The notes beneath the pieces are model-generated. The model saw only the letters and a program-made list of their open reading frames with translations, did not search any database and was not told where the DNA came from. Source: Pelodera strongyloides (lineage: Eukaryota; Nematoda; Chromadorea; Rhabditida; Rhabditidae). Taken from it: a stretch of 64,000 nt of DNA. Where the stretch lies: the NCBI GenBank assembly GCA_036852015.1, contig JAANDG010000030.1:310001-374000 (forward strand). Reading direction: 5' to 3'. Below, in pieces: positions 28,137 through 39,492 of the stretch. Position 1 is the first letter of the stretch, and each line of letters starts with the position of its first letter. Position numbers and translations under genes: made by a program.

Positions 28137-29300
28137 ACCATATGAAGTTGCAATCAAATATACTACGTGACAAGTCAAATCAAATATACTACGTGACCCA
28201 TACTACGTGACAAGTGGTAAGCAAATGACTGTTTGCTCAGTACTTTGTTGCAAGAGGTCCATCACTTTCGAATTGCTCTCGGAAGTCCTTTTATTTGTCT
28301 TCCTTCGCAATACTCTTCCCGGCTGATTTTTCCCTCTCTCATCCACTGAAGTAGCAAGTGTCCCATAGTGTCATTTTTTTACAGTCGATAGAAGTTAAAA
28401 CCATTTTCACTGAGCAAATTTTGATTCTCCTCTATGAAACAGAACATCGAAAAAACTAAAAGCAAATGGGAAATTGAGCCGGGGGAGACGAGAGCTGAAA
28501 CGGACAGGGGTCGTTAAAAAAATCTCATGTAGACGTTGCAGTTGAATTCAGCAAGTATAGGAAAACTCACATCTGGTTGAGGTGTTTTGGAAGTGTGAAG
28601 CAAGTGACTGGGCGTACACCATATACAGAGAATCTCACCCATCGCCAAATGATTAAAAAAAAGACTACCGATATCACCCTAGGGGCTTACACAAAGCTGA
28701 ACCTCCAAACGATCTCGGTTATGCCTTGGAGCGCATATCCAAACACTATTTTCAGAGGCTACTCGTATGCAATCCTGCTGGACGATTGGACGCCGAAACT
28801 GCTCTACAACACGCTTACTTCAGTGACGCTAGCGACATATGATTACAACCCCTCAACTGATCTCATTTGCTTTCACTTCATCAATAAACGATTCGTAAAC
28901 ACCTGTGCTTGATTCACCCAGTATTATATTAATTTTTTTATTTATATATTTTTTGTAGTTTGTGTATTAACAGCAATATTCCAATCTGATCACAGCAATG
29001 TAATAAAGACAGAGCACAGAACCAGCGAGTCGTCTACTGCCTAACCTATGTTTCGAAACGATAAAAAACACGTAAAGTGAGTTCCAACCATTTATGGCTA
29101 TTCTCACGGGTAACAACACTATCCGAAAACTGACCCTAGGATCCAACCACACTAAATTATTACATAAAAATGTGATCATGGTTCATTGCATCTTAAATGC
29201 AAGGGAACTTGGAAATTTCACTGAGATTGCCAAGTGTGGAAGGTACAAATTGTAAAAGTATATCAAAATGTCAAAATAAAAATATAATACTTTAAAATAG
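28137..29300. other. Intergenic between CDK5 and the ADP/ATP carrier
   Basis: Contains short direct repeats atactacgtgac at 28157-28210 (three copies). One plus-strand open frame, 28577-28912 (111 codons), has no recognisable domain and no clear splice or polyadenylation context. I do not call it a gene. The two flanking genes converge here. Confidence 0.45.
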
Positions 29301-30669
29301 TTAAGGGTGCAAGTACTTCTGGATCTCGTCGTAGATAGCGAGCACAAGGGCTCCTCCAGTTCCACGGAAGACGTTGGAGAGGGCTCCCTTGAACATGGCG
29401 GACATTCCTTCGTTGGCGATGATCTTCTTGGCGCAGTCGAGGGTGTTCTTGTACATAACGTCCTTGCGTCCCGACTGCATCATCATGCGACGACGCACAG
29501 TATCCCAAGGATAGGAAAGGACTCCAGATCCAACGGTGACAACCTACAAAGTGAAGAAATAAACTAGTGTGATCGACAACTGCACAAATGGTAGCATCAA
29601 CGACATTTGTTGATAACACATCACGCTGCACTCCGGCTTCCATTAAATTAAGTACTCACATTTAAAACTAAAGACCAAATAAAGCAAAAACTACTCACCT
29701 GAGCAATACCCCATGCGGCGAAGAAGTTGAGCTTCTTGTCAGCAGCGAACACCATCTTGGCGGTATCGAACATTCCGAAGTAGGCGGCACGGTAAATAAT
29801 GATACCTTGCACGGACACAAAGAATCCACGGTATAGTCCAATGGGTCCGTCAGACTTGACGATCCTGACCAGGCAGTCTCCGAGTCCCTTGAACTCACGA
29901 GCGTCTCCCTTTCCGACATCAGCAGCCAGACGGGTACGAGCGAAATCCAAAGGATAGACGAAGCAAAGAGAGGTAGCTCCAGCAGCACCACCAGAGGCAA
30001 GGTTTCCAGCAAAGAACTTCCAGAAGTCCTTCTTTTTGTCAAGACCCTCAAGGAAGATCTTCTTGTAGGTATCCTTGAAAGCGAAGTTCAGGGCTTGTGT
30101 AGGGAAGTAACGGATGACATTGGCAAGGTTTCCACGCCAGAGAGCGACGAATCCCTGCTCTTTGGGGACACGCACAAGGACGTCGATGATACCCTTGTAA
30201 CGCTTGTCAACAGCAATGGAGCTGGAGGCATCCTGGACCTAAAATTGAAAAAAATAAGTATATCATCGTGAGAAGTCTGACAATCTTTCGCGAACCGACG
30301 GAACTCAATTCACGTATTTCGAAAAAGAGTAGTTCCAGTCATAATAAAACATAACTTCGAAAATCCGCCACATAAAACACGGACTATATGATTTTTTTGC
30401 AAACCGATGGAACTCAATTCGCGCATTTCGAAAAAGAGTGCTTCTTTTTCTAATACTGACACTTGAAATTCCGCCACAAAAAATACGGACTATATTGATT
30501 TAAAAAAAATGTTATTACTAAATTCGAGTAAGTTGAAATAACTTGCCTGCAGGAGAAGCTTCACGCGCTCAATTGGGGCGACGGCGGTCTTGGAAACTGC
30601 AGCTGCAGTTCCTCCAGTGGCGAGATCAATGAAGAATTTCTTCGTGTCGAATCCCTTATCGTTACCCAT
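29301..30669 (-). CDS. ANT: Mitochondrial ADP/ATP carrier
   Basis: Inner-membrane antiporter exchanging matrix ATP for cytosolic ADP. Three exons on the reverse strand: 30669-30547, 30238-29699 and 29543-29301, for 301 residues, the usual length. It shows the three mitochondrial-carrier repeats with PxD/ExxR/K-type motifs ([37 protein letters not shown]). RRRMMM is the signature specific to ADP/ATP carriers. The sequence around [18 protein letters not shown] and the start [13 protein letters not shown] are very close to nematode carriers. The first intron uses a GC donor (CAG|GCAAGT), acceptor TTTTAG. Start chosen at 30669 because upstream in-frame residues are not carrier-like. Intron 1 holds a roughly 110-bp tandem duplication. 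Confidence 0.97.
30284..30505. repeat. Tandem duplication in the carrier's first intron
   Basis: Two units of about 112 bp share gcgaaccgacggaactcaat / gcaaaccgatggaactcaat, tttcgaaaaagagt and ccgccacaaaa...acggactatat. Diverged by point changes. Confidence 0.8.
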
Positions 30670-31151
30670 GGCTGCGAAAGCTGCTCCGCGGTGGTTGCGC
30701 AAAGGCAATAGCAAAGAGTTTCTGAATTTTAGCCCGAAATATGCTTCTGCGAACCATTTCAACTTGGCACGCCCTCCGGTCCCAGACCGGTGACCGCAAT
30801 ATTTGTTATACTGTAAGGGCGGGAATTTCAAATCTTGGAATAATTACGAAATAAATTTTTCAAGTCCCAAAATTTCAAGAATTAGTTCAATTCTTCCTGT
30901 CTCTTTTTGTTTTGTTCGATTTTCTGTTGTGTGTATCTGCTAGAGGCACTACTAGTTTATTCACATGTACCTTCATTCCTTTGTTGTACATAGTTTTTGT
31001 CGCTTGTTATATGCGCTTTGTTACTCTCATTGTTATTTGTTTTGTTGTTGTTGTTGTTGTTATATTATTATTGTCGTTTTTTTTGTCTTCCGCTTTACTT
31101 CGGTGTACACTGAATAAAGTATTCATATATATATATATATATATATTTACA
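30670..31151. promoter_or_regulatory. Bidirectional upstream region of the carrier
   Basis: Lies between the carrier start (reverse) and the possible small gene at 31152 (forward). It contains TTG and AT microsatellites (31042-31060 and 31126-31147). No defined prom element can be named; the assignment is positional. Confidence 0.35.
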
Positions 31152-32749
31152 ATGCGTGCAGGTGGGACACGAGAGAACTGGCCTCGTGAGTATCACCCTT
31201 TTTGAATGTCATGGAAATTAGGCGAATCCTCGTACTGTTATTGGTACGGGACTTAATATTATAGTTTCGCAGTGCATTTAAATTTTCCCATTAAATTTGT
31301 GCCTCTCAGTGTCATCCCTTCTCAATTGCTAATCGAACTCTTCGCCGCAGCGAGAAGTGACGATACTGAGAAAGTTTCATATATACTTCAACCAGCCGTT
31401 CGAAGAGCCCTACGGGCTCTTCTCCGACTGGAGGAATCGGCCTTCGGCCGATTGTTACCCTACTTAAAAAGGAATGTCTACGTTCATTTACGTTTATGTG
31501 GAAACGTATAATGTGGCTCGGGACTTCAAGATTTTTGCAAGTCATGCAAATTTGCTATTGCACTTGCTCTTCTACCTCCTATAAGATCCTCGTCAAATAA
31601 GCTAGCATAGCTCAACAGGTAGAGCGTTGGACTGTGAACGTAAGGTTGTGCGCTGCTGTGGGTTCGAATCACGCCAGTGACAAAGCTTTTGTATGCTCTT
31701 TCGATCGAAGAATTTTCTTTATGAAGGGATTTCGTTGTGCACATAAAAACAAACCCGTGACAAACTCTTCTCCTTTATATCTTATTATATAAAAGAGTAA
31801 CTGTAGCCTAATTTGCATACCGATGTGCGTTACGAAATGCAAATTTCGTGTTCGGGTATAAAAAGAGTTTCGCAGCTCAATATCGAAGTATGCCTATGTT
31901 TCCTATTATGTGAATTTCTTTATGATACGTTTCAAACTTTGTATATATAAGTATGCCCATGTTAAACCAATCATACTTCGATGTAAGTCGCCTCAGGCGG
32001 CGTGAGCCGACTGGTAATAAGATATCTGTCGATCACTGAATTGTTCATGTTTGACTTTTTACTAGGCTGGGAAACTGAAGGGTTAAGTACACTACTTGGG
32101 TAAACTGAACCCGTAAACAAACCCCATAAGTGTTCAGTGGAAGTGTTACGTAACACCTAGGCAAACTCAACGGTTAAGTTGAATAGTGCATTTTTCCTCC
32201 GCAGCGTGCATTTTTTTCACGTTTTTTTTGGCTTTGCAGTAAACTTCGTGTTTCCCCAGTGAATTACTATATATTTTACTATGTTAAGCATTGATGCGTT
32301 GCCTTTGTGGTGTAACTCTCTTTATCTATTCATGTTATTATTGAAATATGGTCTGTATTGTTCATGTTCTTCGAATTATTCTGCTTTTGGTTTATTTTAT
32401 AGAACGCGCTGCATCGAGTACGTGGGACGAGGAGGATCACTGTCCTGAATCGGCATGGAGTGTTGCTTCTCGATACGAACATCGCCGAATGTAGCCTTTT
32501 CCACTGTGGTATGTTTTACTTACACAGCATCTTCTCAATCCTCAAATGAGCAGTGAATTTCGTTAATTTCATCTTGTCTAGATATGTACGCGTTCCTATT
32601 CTCTTTTTAGATGTGATGCTTCTTGTGCCTTCTGCGTCCCCTCTTCCCCTGGCGTGTTCATCAACTGTACATCAACTGCGAAGATCTTGAAAAGGTCTGA
32701 CTGGAACCTGACGGATGTTCTGCAGTGGCGCTCCGCTGATGCAGGAGTG
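31152..32749 (+). CDS. Possible small three-exon gene
   Basis: ATG at 31152 opens MRAGGTRENWP and stops at a strong donor (C|GTGAGT, near 31186). An exon after tttatag (32402) continues in phase as RAASSTWDEEDHCPESAW. A third exon after tttttag (32612) gives a Cys-containing frame, CDASCAFCVPSSPGVF, ending LTDVLQWRSADAGV with TGA at 32747-32749. To join exons 2 and 3 in frame the weak donor AT|GTAGCC must be used; the better donor at 32507 would run into a TAG. About 85 residues, no recognised domain. Tentative. Confidence 0.3.
31607..31685 (+). repeat. tRNA-like sequence
   Basis: agctcaacaggtagagcgtt and gtgggttcgaatcac are typical tRNA box A and box B, with a His-like anticodon loop (ctgtgaa). 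The variable part is too long and the acceptor arms do not pair, so it is more likely tRNA-derived than a working tRNA. Confidence 0.45.
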
Positions 32750-33822
32750 TGATTGGAGATGGAGATTAGAAAGACTGTCTTTTGCTTTCAATATATTTGT
32801 TGGTTTTGTAGACAGCGCATTTTGTCTTGTCCTACTTTTCGAAGAGTGACGCCTGGCCTGTATGCCTTTACTTTGTTAGATCGTTATTGTATGAGATGTA
32901 CCGAATATAGTTTTCCTCTAAAATTGTTTATTGTTACTTGTGTAATTTTATGCTTGAAACGAGCTTTTTCTCTTTATACACGATTTTATGTTTTATATTT
33001 TGCTATGGTTGATTTTTGTTTATTGACACTTTATAGAATAGTTTATTTAACGTACATGCACCTACCGTAAAGCCTTATAATATATTATTAACACACTTTA
33101 TGTGTTAATAAGTATTTATATACTTATTCTTTATGTTCATCTTGTATTTCGTTTTGGCTGGTTTTCGTTGCTTTTATTATAATAAAATTATTTAAGGCAA
33201 ATTTCTCGTTATTTTTAGTGTGCTCTAATTTTTGGATAGGTTACCGTATTTTAGTAGTTGCGACACTATTTGGTGCTACCTACCCGCAGAAATTTTCCCG
33301 AAGGTGCGCTCTAAAACACAAACGCGGTACCGTAGTCGGGGCACTTAAGGGTTAAACTTACCACTTCAGCTGAAGGGTTAGGGCGCGTTTAAGATGGCCG
33401 AAGGAAAGAAAAAAAAAATGCGTTTTCGGCCGTTCAGGTTGGCCGAAAAGAAAACTTTTAATACTAAGGGAAAATGAAAAAATACAGTAATTTTTTTCGG
33501 GTTTTGTCTGCGTCTCTTGTTTTTACATTGTCTTTCAAAAGTTTTCTTTTCGGCCAACCTGAACGGCCGAAAACCTATTTTTTTCTTTCTTTCGGCCATC
33601 TTAAACGCGCCCTTAAGTTTAACAATAAACGAACCCTTCGGCGGAAGTGGTAAGATTAACCCCTCAGCAACCCTCCCAGAGTAGATTGGTATTTTGCAAG
33701 TTTGACTTTCGAAGCTGCTGAATATGAGTATGGGTCTTGCTATTAATTTTTTACCCTTTTAGACGGTGTTTGTATTTTCAGGTAATAAATTTGGGCTTTC
33801 TGCTCAATAGAACAAAACAATA
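32750..33822. other. Intergenic before ABCF2
   Basis: Contains the intact MITE at 33380-33616. The bases just before the ABCF2 ATG (tgctcaatag, then aacaaaacaata) have an acceptor-like ag, suggesting a spliced leader or 5' UTR exon. Nothing else supported. Confidence 0.5.
33380..33616. mobile_element. Intact MITE, AGGGCGCGTTTAAGATGG family
   Basis: Ends agggcgcgtttaagatggcc and ggccatcttaaacgcgccct, perfect for about 20 bp and continuing as cgttttcggccgttcaggtt / inverse. Length about 235 bp. It is the reference for the broken copy in delta-COP intron 5. Confidence 0.85.
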
Positions 33823-36800
33823 ATGCCGTCCGATGCCAAAAAAGCCCGTGATGCAGCCAAGAAGGCGTCTAAGCTGAATCGGGGGAAGGTACGTCAATGT
33901 CATGTTTAATAAACACAACGATGATGAAAAAAGCAGTCATGTACTCCAGTTTGAACTTATTTAGTTAGTTAGGTAGTCTACCAAGTAAAGTTTAATCCAT
34001 CCTCTGTGGACATAGACATAAACTCGTTTTTCGAAATTGCCTTCCTGTGGAATTTAAGGGTTTTAAAATTCTTGACGATATACTTGAGGTTCACACAATT
34101 ATGATTCCTATTCGGTTTTGATTTTGGTGAGTTTAACGTAAACATATTTAGAATCGCAAGTTAAGTACGGATTATTCATATCGTTACAGTTTATCCAAGC
34201 ATTTAATTGATTTAATTTTGTAAATGCTTAGGCAAGAGATAACAAGGTCGTTGCTGAGGAAGAAGAGCTCGGCACCCCTGTTCCGAATGGCACTGAGGAG
34301 ACTGCCTCTAACAATAGTGGCGATGTGACACCTCAAAATGGTAGACTGTTTGTATTCCGAGTTGACGTTGACCAGGTTTAAAACTGATGTTTCTTTCTAA
34401 GTGTATTTGTTTTCGAATAGAGAGAGGGCGCCCGCGCCATGCATACAAAGAAGTATCTCAACTCTTATATCAAGCATCCGTCTACAATTTCGTGTATTTT
34501 AGGTGTTGTGGATGCTGCCGCCGATCTTTTGGAGAAAATTGAGCTGGAAAATGCTGAAGCTCGCAATGTAGCTGGTTCATTGACCAGTACGAAATTGAGT
34601 CGGGACCTTAAGGTATGCTTGCGTGCTTCTCATTATACCCCTGATTAGTTTATTCTAAAACGTGCTCCCCCTTGACCATGATGAAAGCGATTTGGGTACA
34701 GGACCTAAATCAGTATGTAAAGCACTCAGAAACCATCTGAATCTATTGCAAATTTATATATATATATATATAAAACAGAACAGGCCATATCAACCATCTC
34801 CGGATTGGCTTTGACCATCTCCGGAGGCAAATGCGAATATATAGATTTGGGTGAAACGTATCAGTGGTAATTTACGGTTCGACTCTCAACTAAGCGGCCA
34901 TCTCCGAAATTACGCATGGAAATTATAGCCTGATCCCCGACCAATTTACATTTACGGAATTTACGCACGGAACTTATACCTACTTGGATATTGCGCGCAC
35001 GCTTTCATTTGTATTTTTTGTTAACATAATCCTTTATTTAGGTTGAAAGCCTTACGGTGACATTCCACGGTCGCGAAATTGTCGCAGACACTACGTTGGA
35101 GTTGAATATGGGTCGCCGATACGGTTTGATTGGACTCAATGGATCTGGTGCGTTTTTTTACTTGTGCCGGGTGCTCGGATTTAAATTAGTGTTTTTGGCA
35201 GCTGTCAGCACGGGCCTAGGTCACTTCTTAACGGTGCCTCTTTATTTCAGGAAAATCTACCATCATGCAGGCTATCTACAATCGCGAAGTTCCCGTTCCT
35301 GACAACATTGATATGTTCCTTGTATGTTTTGACATTTTTCCAAGCTCTTACAACTTTTGGATTTTATGAGAGTGGTCGATTGTCAGAATATTGTGCCTAC
35401 TGTGTGTGTGATATTTGTGTGATGACACGCGACATAGACACTATGCAATATCATGTTTTCATAAAACCGTATAACGCATTCAAAATCAACGTTTTTTAGT
35501 TGATGTTGATGATACACGAAAAAAACGAGTATAAAATAGCTTACTTTTATTAAATATTTTAATTTTAATTTAATAGGTTTCTCGAGAAATGCCTTCTTCT
35601 GAAATGACGGCTCTTCAAGCAGTCGTTGATGTCGACGTGGAGAGAAAGAAATTGGAAGCGCAAGCCGAGGAATTGGCCGGCTGTGATGATGATGGTATTA
35701 AAAAATTTTTATCTCAGTTTGTCGCCATTTATTATTTTTCGTGTCTTTGAGAGAAGCAGCATAAATCAGCGTGCATCTACTGTCAGTACGTATTTTCTAG
35801 TAACGTAAACATATTTAGAATCGCAAGATAAGTTGATGGATATTTACGAGCGATTGGATGAAATGGATGCAGATCTTGCGGCAACAAAGGTATTGTTGGG
35901 GAATATTATTTGACCAAAAAACCAGAGGAGGCCGGACCGTGTATTTCTGGCACGGGACCCGCGCGGAGTTCAGTTTTGCGAAGACGGATCTAACCTTAGG
36001 GCGCGTTCGGGATTGATTCAATTCATACTATATTTTTTGTTTTCTCCAAGCATTAGAATGTTTCCAAAATGTCCGTCCCGAACGATGAATTTGCATGGTT
36101 TCCTTTCGGAAAATCAATCCCGAACGCGCCCTAAACCTTAACCTTAAAGCAAATGGCAAAACTAGTGAAATGTAGCTTTTTGCACAACATATGAAAAGTA
36201 CAAATTTTTAAACCATAATCTACCATCAGAATATTTGAATTACTAATATCATATATATATTTTTTAATTGTGCTTGTCCAATTTATGACAGCGATGTTCC
36301 TGCTGAATGTGAAAGTGGACTTCTTTTATTGTCTTAATTTTGTAAAATTATAAGTTAAGAAAGTGATGAAAGAATATATGTGTATGCGTAGATTGAATGC
36401 AAATATTTTAGGCGGCTAATCTTTTGCACGGTCTCGGTTTTACGAAGACTATGCAAATGAAGAAATGCAAAGATTTCTCTGGTTCGTTATTTTTTTACCA
36501 ACCTCCCTTATCTGTTTTTTGTCTTTACTAGTCCTATAGTTTGGGTTATATCTTTTGTGTCATCAATATTTGTGTTTTGTCTTTACTAGTCCTATAGTTT
36601 GGGTTATATCTTTTGTGTGATGTTAGTTTAAATTTCCTACGTGCTTACCCCACCATGTTTGCAGGAGGTTGGCGTATGCGTATTGCATTGGCTCGCGCCC
36701 TGTTCCTGAAGCCGACTTTGCTACTTCTGGACGAACCTACCAATCACTTGGATCTGGAAGCCTGTGTGTGGCTTGAGGAAGAACTGAAGAAGTAAGAAGA

Positions 36801-39425
36801 CAATTTAAAGCAGAATTTAAAACAAACTCATTCTCTGAAGAGTGGTTTTGTTCGTAGACGAGTTAGTAGCTTAGTAGCTAAAATTTGCGTAATTATATTT
36901 TTGACATTCGCCCTTCTACTTGTGAGTTATTGAACTGATATGATGTGGAATGGTCATCACAATTGTTTCTCGGTCGATTGCTGAGCCAGTATTAGTTTTT
37001 ATCATTTAGTTACTCGCGATGCTTGCTGATTGTGTCTCACTCGCAAGATTTCATGAACGGTGTTTGTACGAACATCATTCATTTGTTCCAGCAGAAACTC
37101 GTCTATTACACAGTAGGTTTTTTTAAATCTCAATTTTGAACCCTTTCCCACTACTGAAGTTTTCATTCATCATAACGTTTATCATCGCCATGAATGCACA
37201 TTTTTACGCTGATCCTTGCGACGACATAACGCTTGCGACTTGTGGAATTTTTGACGATTCTGTGTTTTTGGCTTGATTTAGTGGTTGCATTAGATTTCCT
37301 CCAAACTTAGTAGAAACACGTTTTTTGGGAGCCCGTATACTTATGCGCTGCGCTGTATATCTAATTTCATATAGCAACGAAATACTAAACTTTGACGTAC
37401 ATAAACTTGAGGATCAGAATATTTCGAAACAACGGGTCATTGTTTCATTTTTCAGGGTACCTACGATCAGTTCGTGAAGACACGCAACGAACTGATGGAG
37501 CACCAGTTGAAGAGATACAATTGGGAGCAGACACAGATTGCACACATGAAGGAATACGTGGCACGGTACGTTTTGAGTCTTTCGAAAGTAGAATTGACTT
37601 TGTTGTGGAAAAGTGAGTTATTTTTGTCACCCGGAGCTAGGCTAGCGAGGGCGAGGCGAGTTAGCTCTTTGGTTTATTAGGTGTAGATTGTATTTATTTT
37701 GTTTTTCTTTTACAGAGGCTATATTCACCACTCCACTCAATTCCCCATGGGCATGGGGAATTTCCCGTATTTTCTCTGCCTGCCTCATATTAGAATGTTA
37801 TTTTCTGTCCCCAGGGAATATTTCCTCAAGGGAATCGGAGTGGTGAATATGGCCTCTGGATGAATAGAGGATAGTCACTTTTACAACAATAATTTTTAGA
37901 TTCGGTCACGGTTCGGCAAAGCTGGCTAAGCAAGCGCAGTCGAAGGAAAAGACCATGGCCAAGATGGTTGCCGGAGGTTTGGCGGAAAGAGTGGCCGTAG
38001 ATCAGGTGAATATTGTGGCCGTATGCACGAACACACATGGAGTCCTCCCTAGGCTCACGAGCGCTCTGAATCTCCTGCTCTCGCACTCCTTAGCAGCCTG
38101 GGGAGGCCAGGGAGGGCTCCCTGCGTGTTGGTGGATGCGCCTCTGGTATCAGTTATCATTTCTCCAAAACTCTATCCTTTTTTTTAAAGTATAACTTTGA
38201 TATTGAGTGGGAGTTGTATTTTTTTTGTGATGTCTGCCCACGACCACATGCTGTTGAATAAGTACGAGTATGAAATGATTTAGTATGAACATTGCTAGCC
38301 ATTTCGATCTCGTAACACACTGACTGTAGATTATATCTAGTTATATACTGATTGCAGACTTATTATTTGTTTCCTTTCAGGTCAAACAGTTTTATTTCTT
38401 CGACGCCGGTACGATTCCTCCTCCAGTTATTATGATCCAGCACGTCTCGTTCAGATACAATGAGAAAACGGTATCTTGTAACTCATTTCTTTCATTTATC
38501 ACTTTGTGACACAGATTGTGCGGCAGTTAAAGTTAGATGATAATTTGGGCAACGCTTCAACTTGTTGTATTTTGTATGTACGGCATATATCTCACTCTTT
38601 CAGTTTTTCATATCTCAGTTGTTTTTTTCATTTCAGCCCTGGATCTACAATGATCTGGACTTTGGAATCGACCTCGACACCCGAGTGGCCCTGGTCGGAC
38701 CTAACGGAGCTGGAAAGTCGACGCTACTTAAGGTAAGTTAATTTCTGCTTTCACTTTCAGTGAAATTCTAAATCGGAGAAATACACAAAACACTTCAAAT
38801 GGGGGATTTCTTTGGAATATATTATAGCAGAATTCTGCGGAATGAACGAAATGGAAGGAAGATTCTGAATTCTCGCAAAAACAAGCACTTGTATATTCTT
38901 TGTTTCTTCCTCCTTTTTTTGGCTGTATCACTGAACATACGAAAAGAGAACGAAAAATAATGGATTTCCTTCAGCTTCTCGTGGGTGAGTGCCATCCAAC
39001 TGAAGGGCTTATTCGTCGTCATTCGCACTGTAAGATTGGCAGATACCATCAGGTTAGTTTCAGTCATTTTTGAATCAATAGTCTTTGCAATCAGTTGTCT
39101 GTTTGTGAACTCGACCCGTGAAAATAGTAATTCTTTATTATACAAATACAATATTTTCTTGACCTTTTGTGGAAATTTTTAACTGTCGACCATCTTTGCA
39201 TGTATCAAAAGGTGCTTGAAAAAAAACTGGAATTTTGAGTTTCATTCTAGAAATTTGGAGGATTTGTCTTTTATGCGAGCACATTTTTGACACGTGTAAA
39301 TTTGTATTGAAACAAAGATCTGGATTCGGTTCGGGTGAGTAGTAGAGATTTTTTAACGAGGATGAGACGAACGGCCATTTGTGGGAGTAATTGAGTACGT
39401 TATGTTGCGCAGCGCTATCGAGTTT

Positions 39426-39492
<67 letters not shown>

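Noticed and set aside
28577..28912. 111-codon plus-strand open frame
   Set aside because: No splice, polyadenylation or family support. Length is within chance for this composition.
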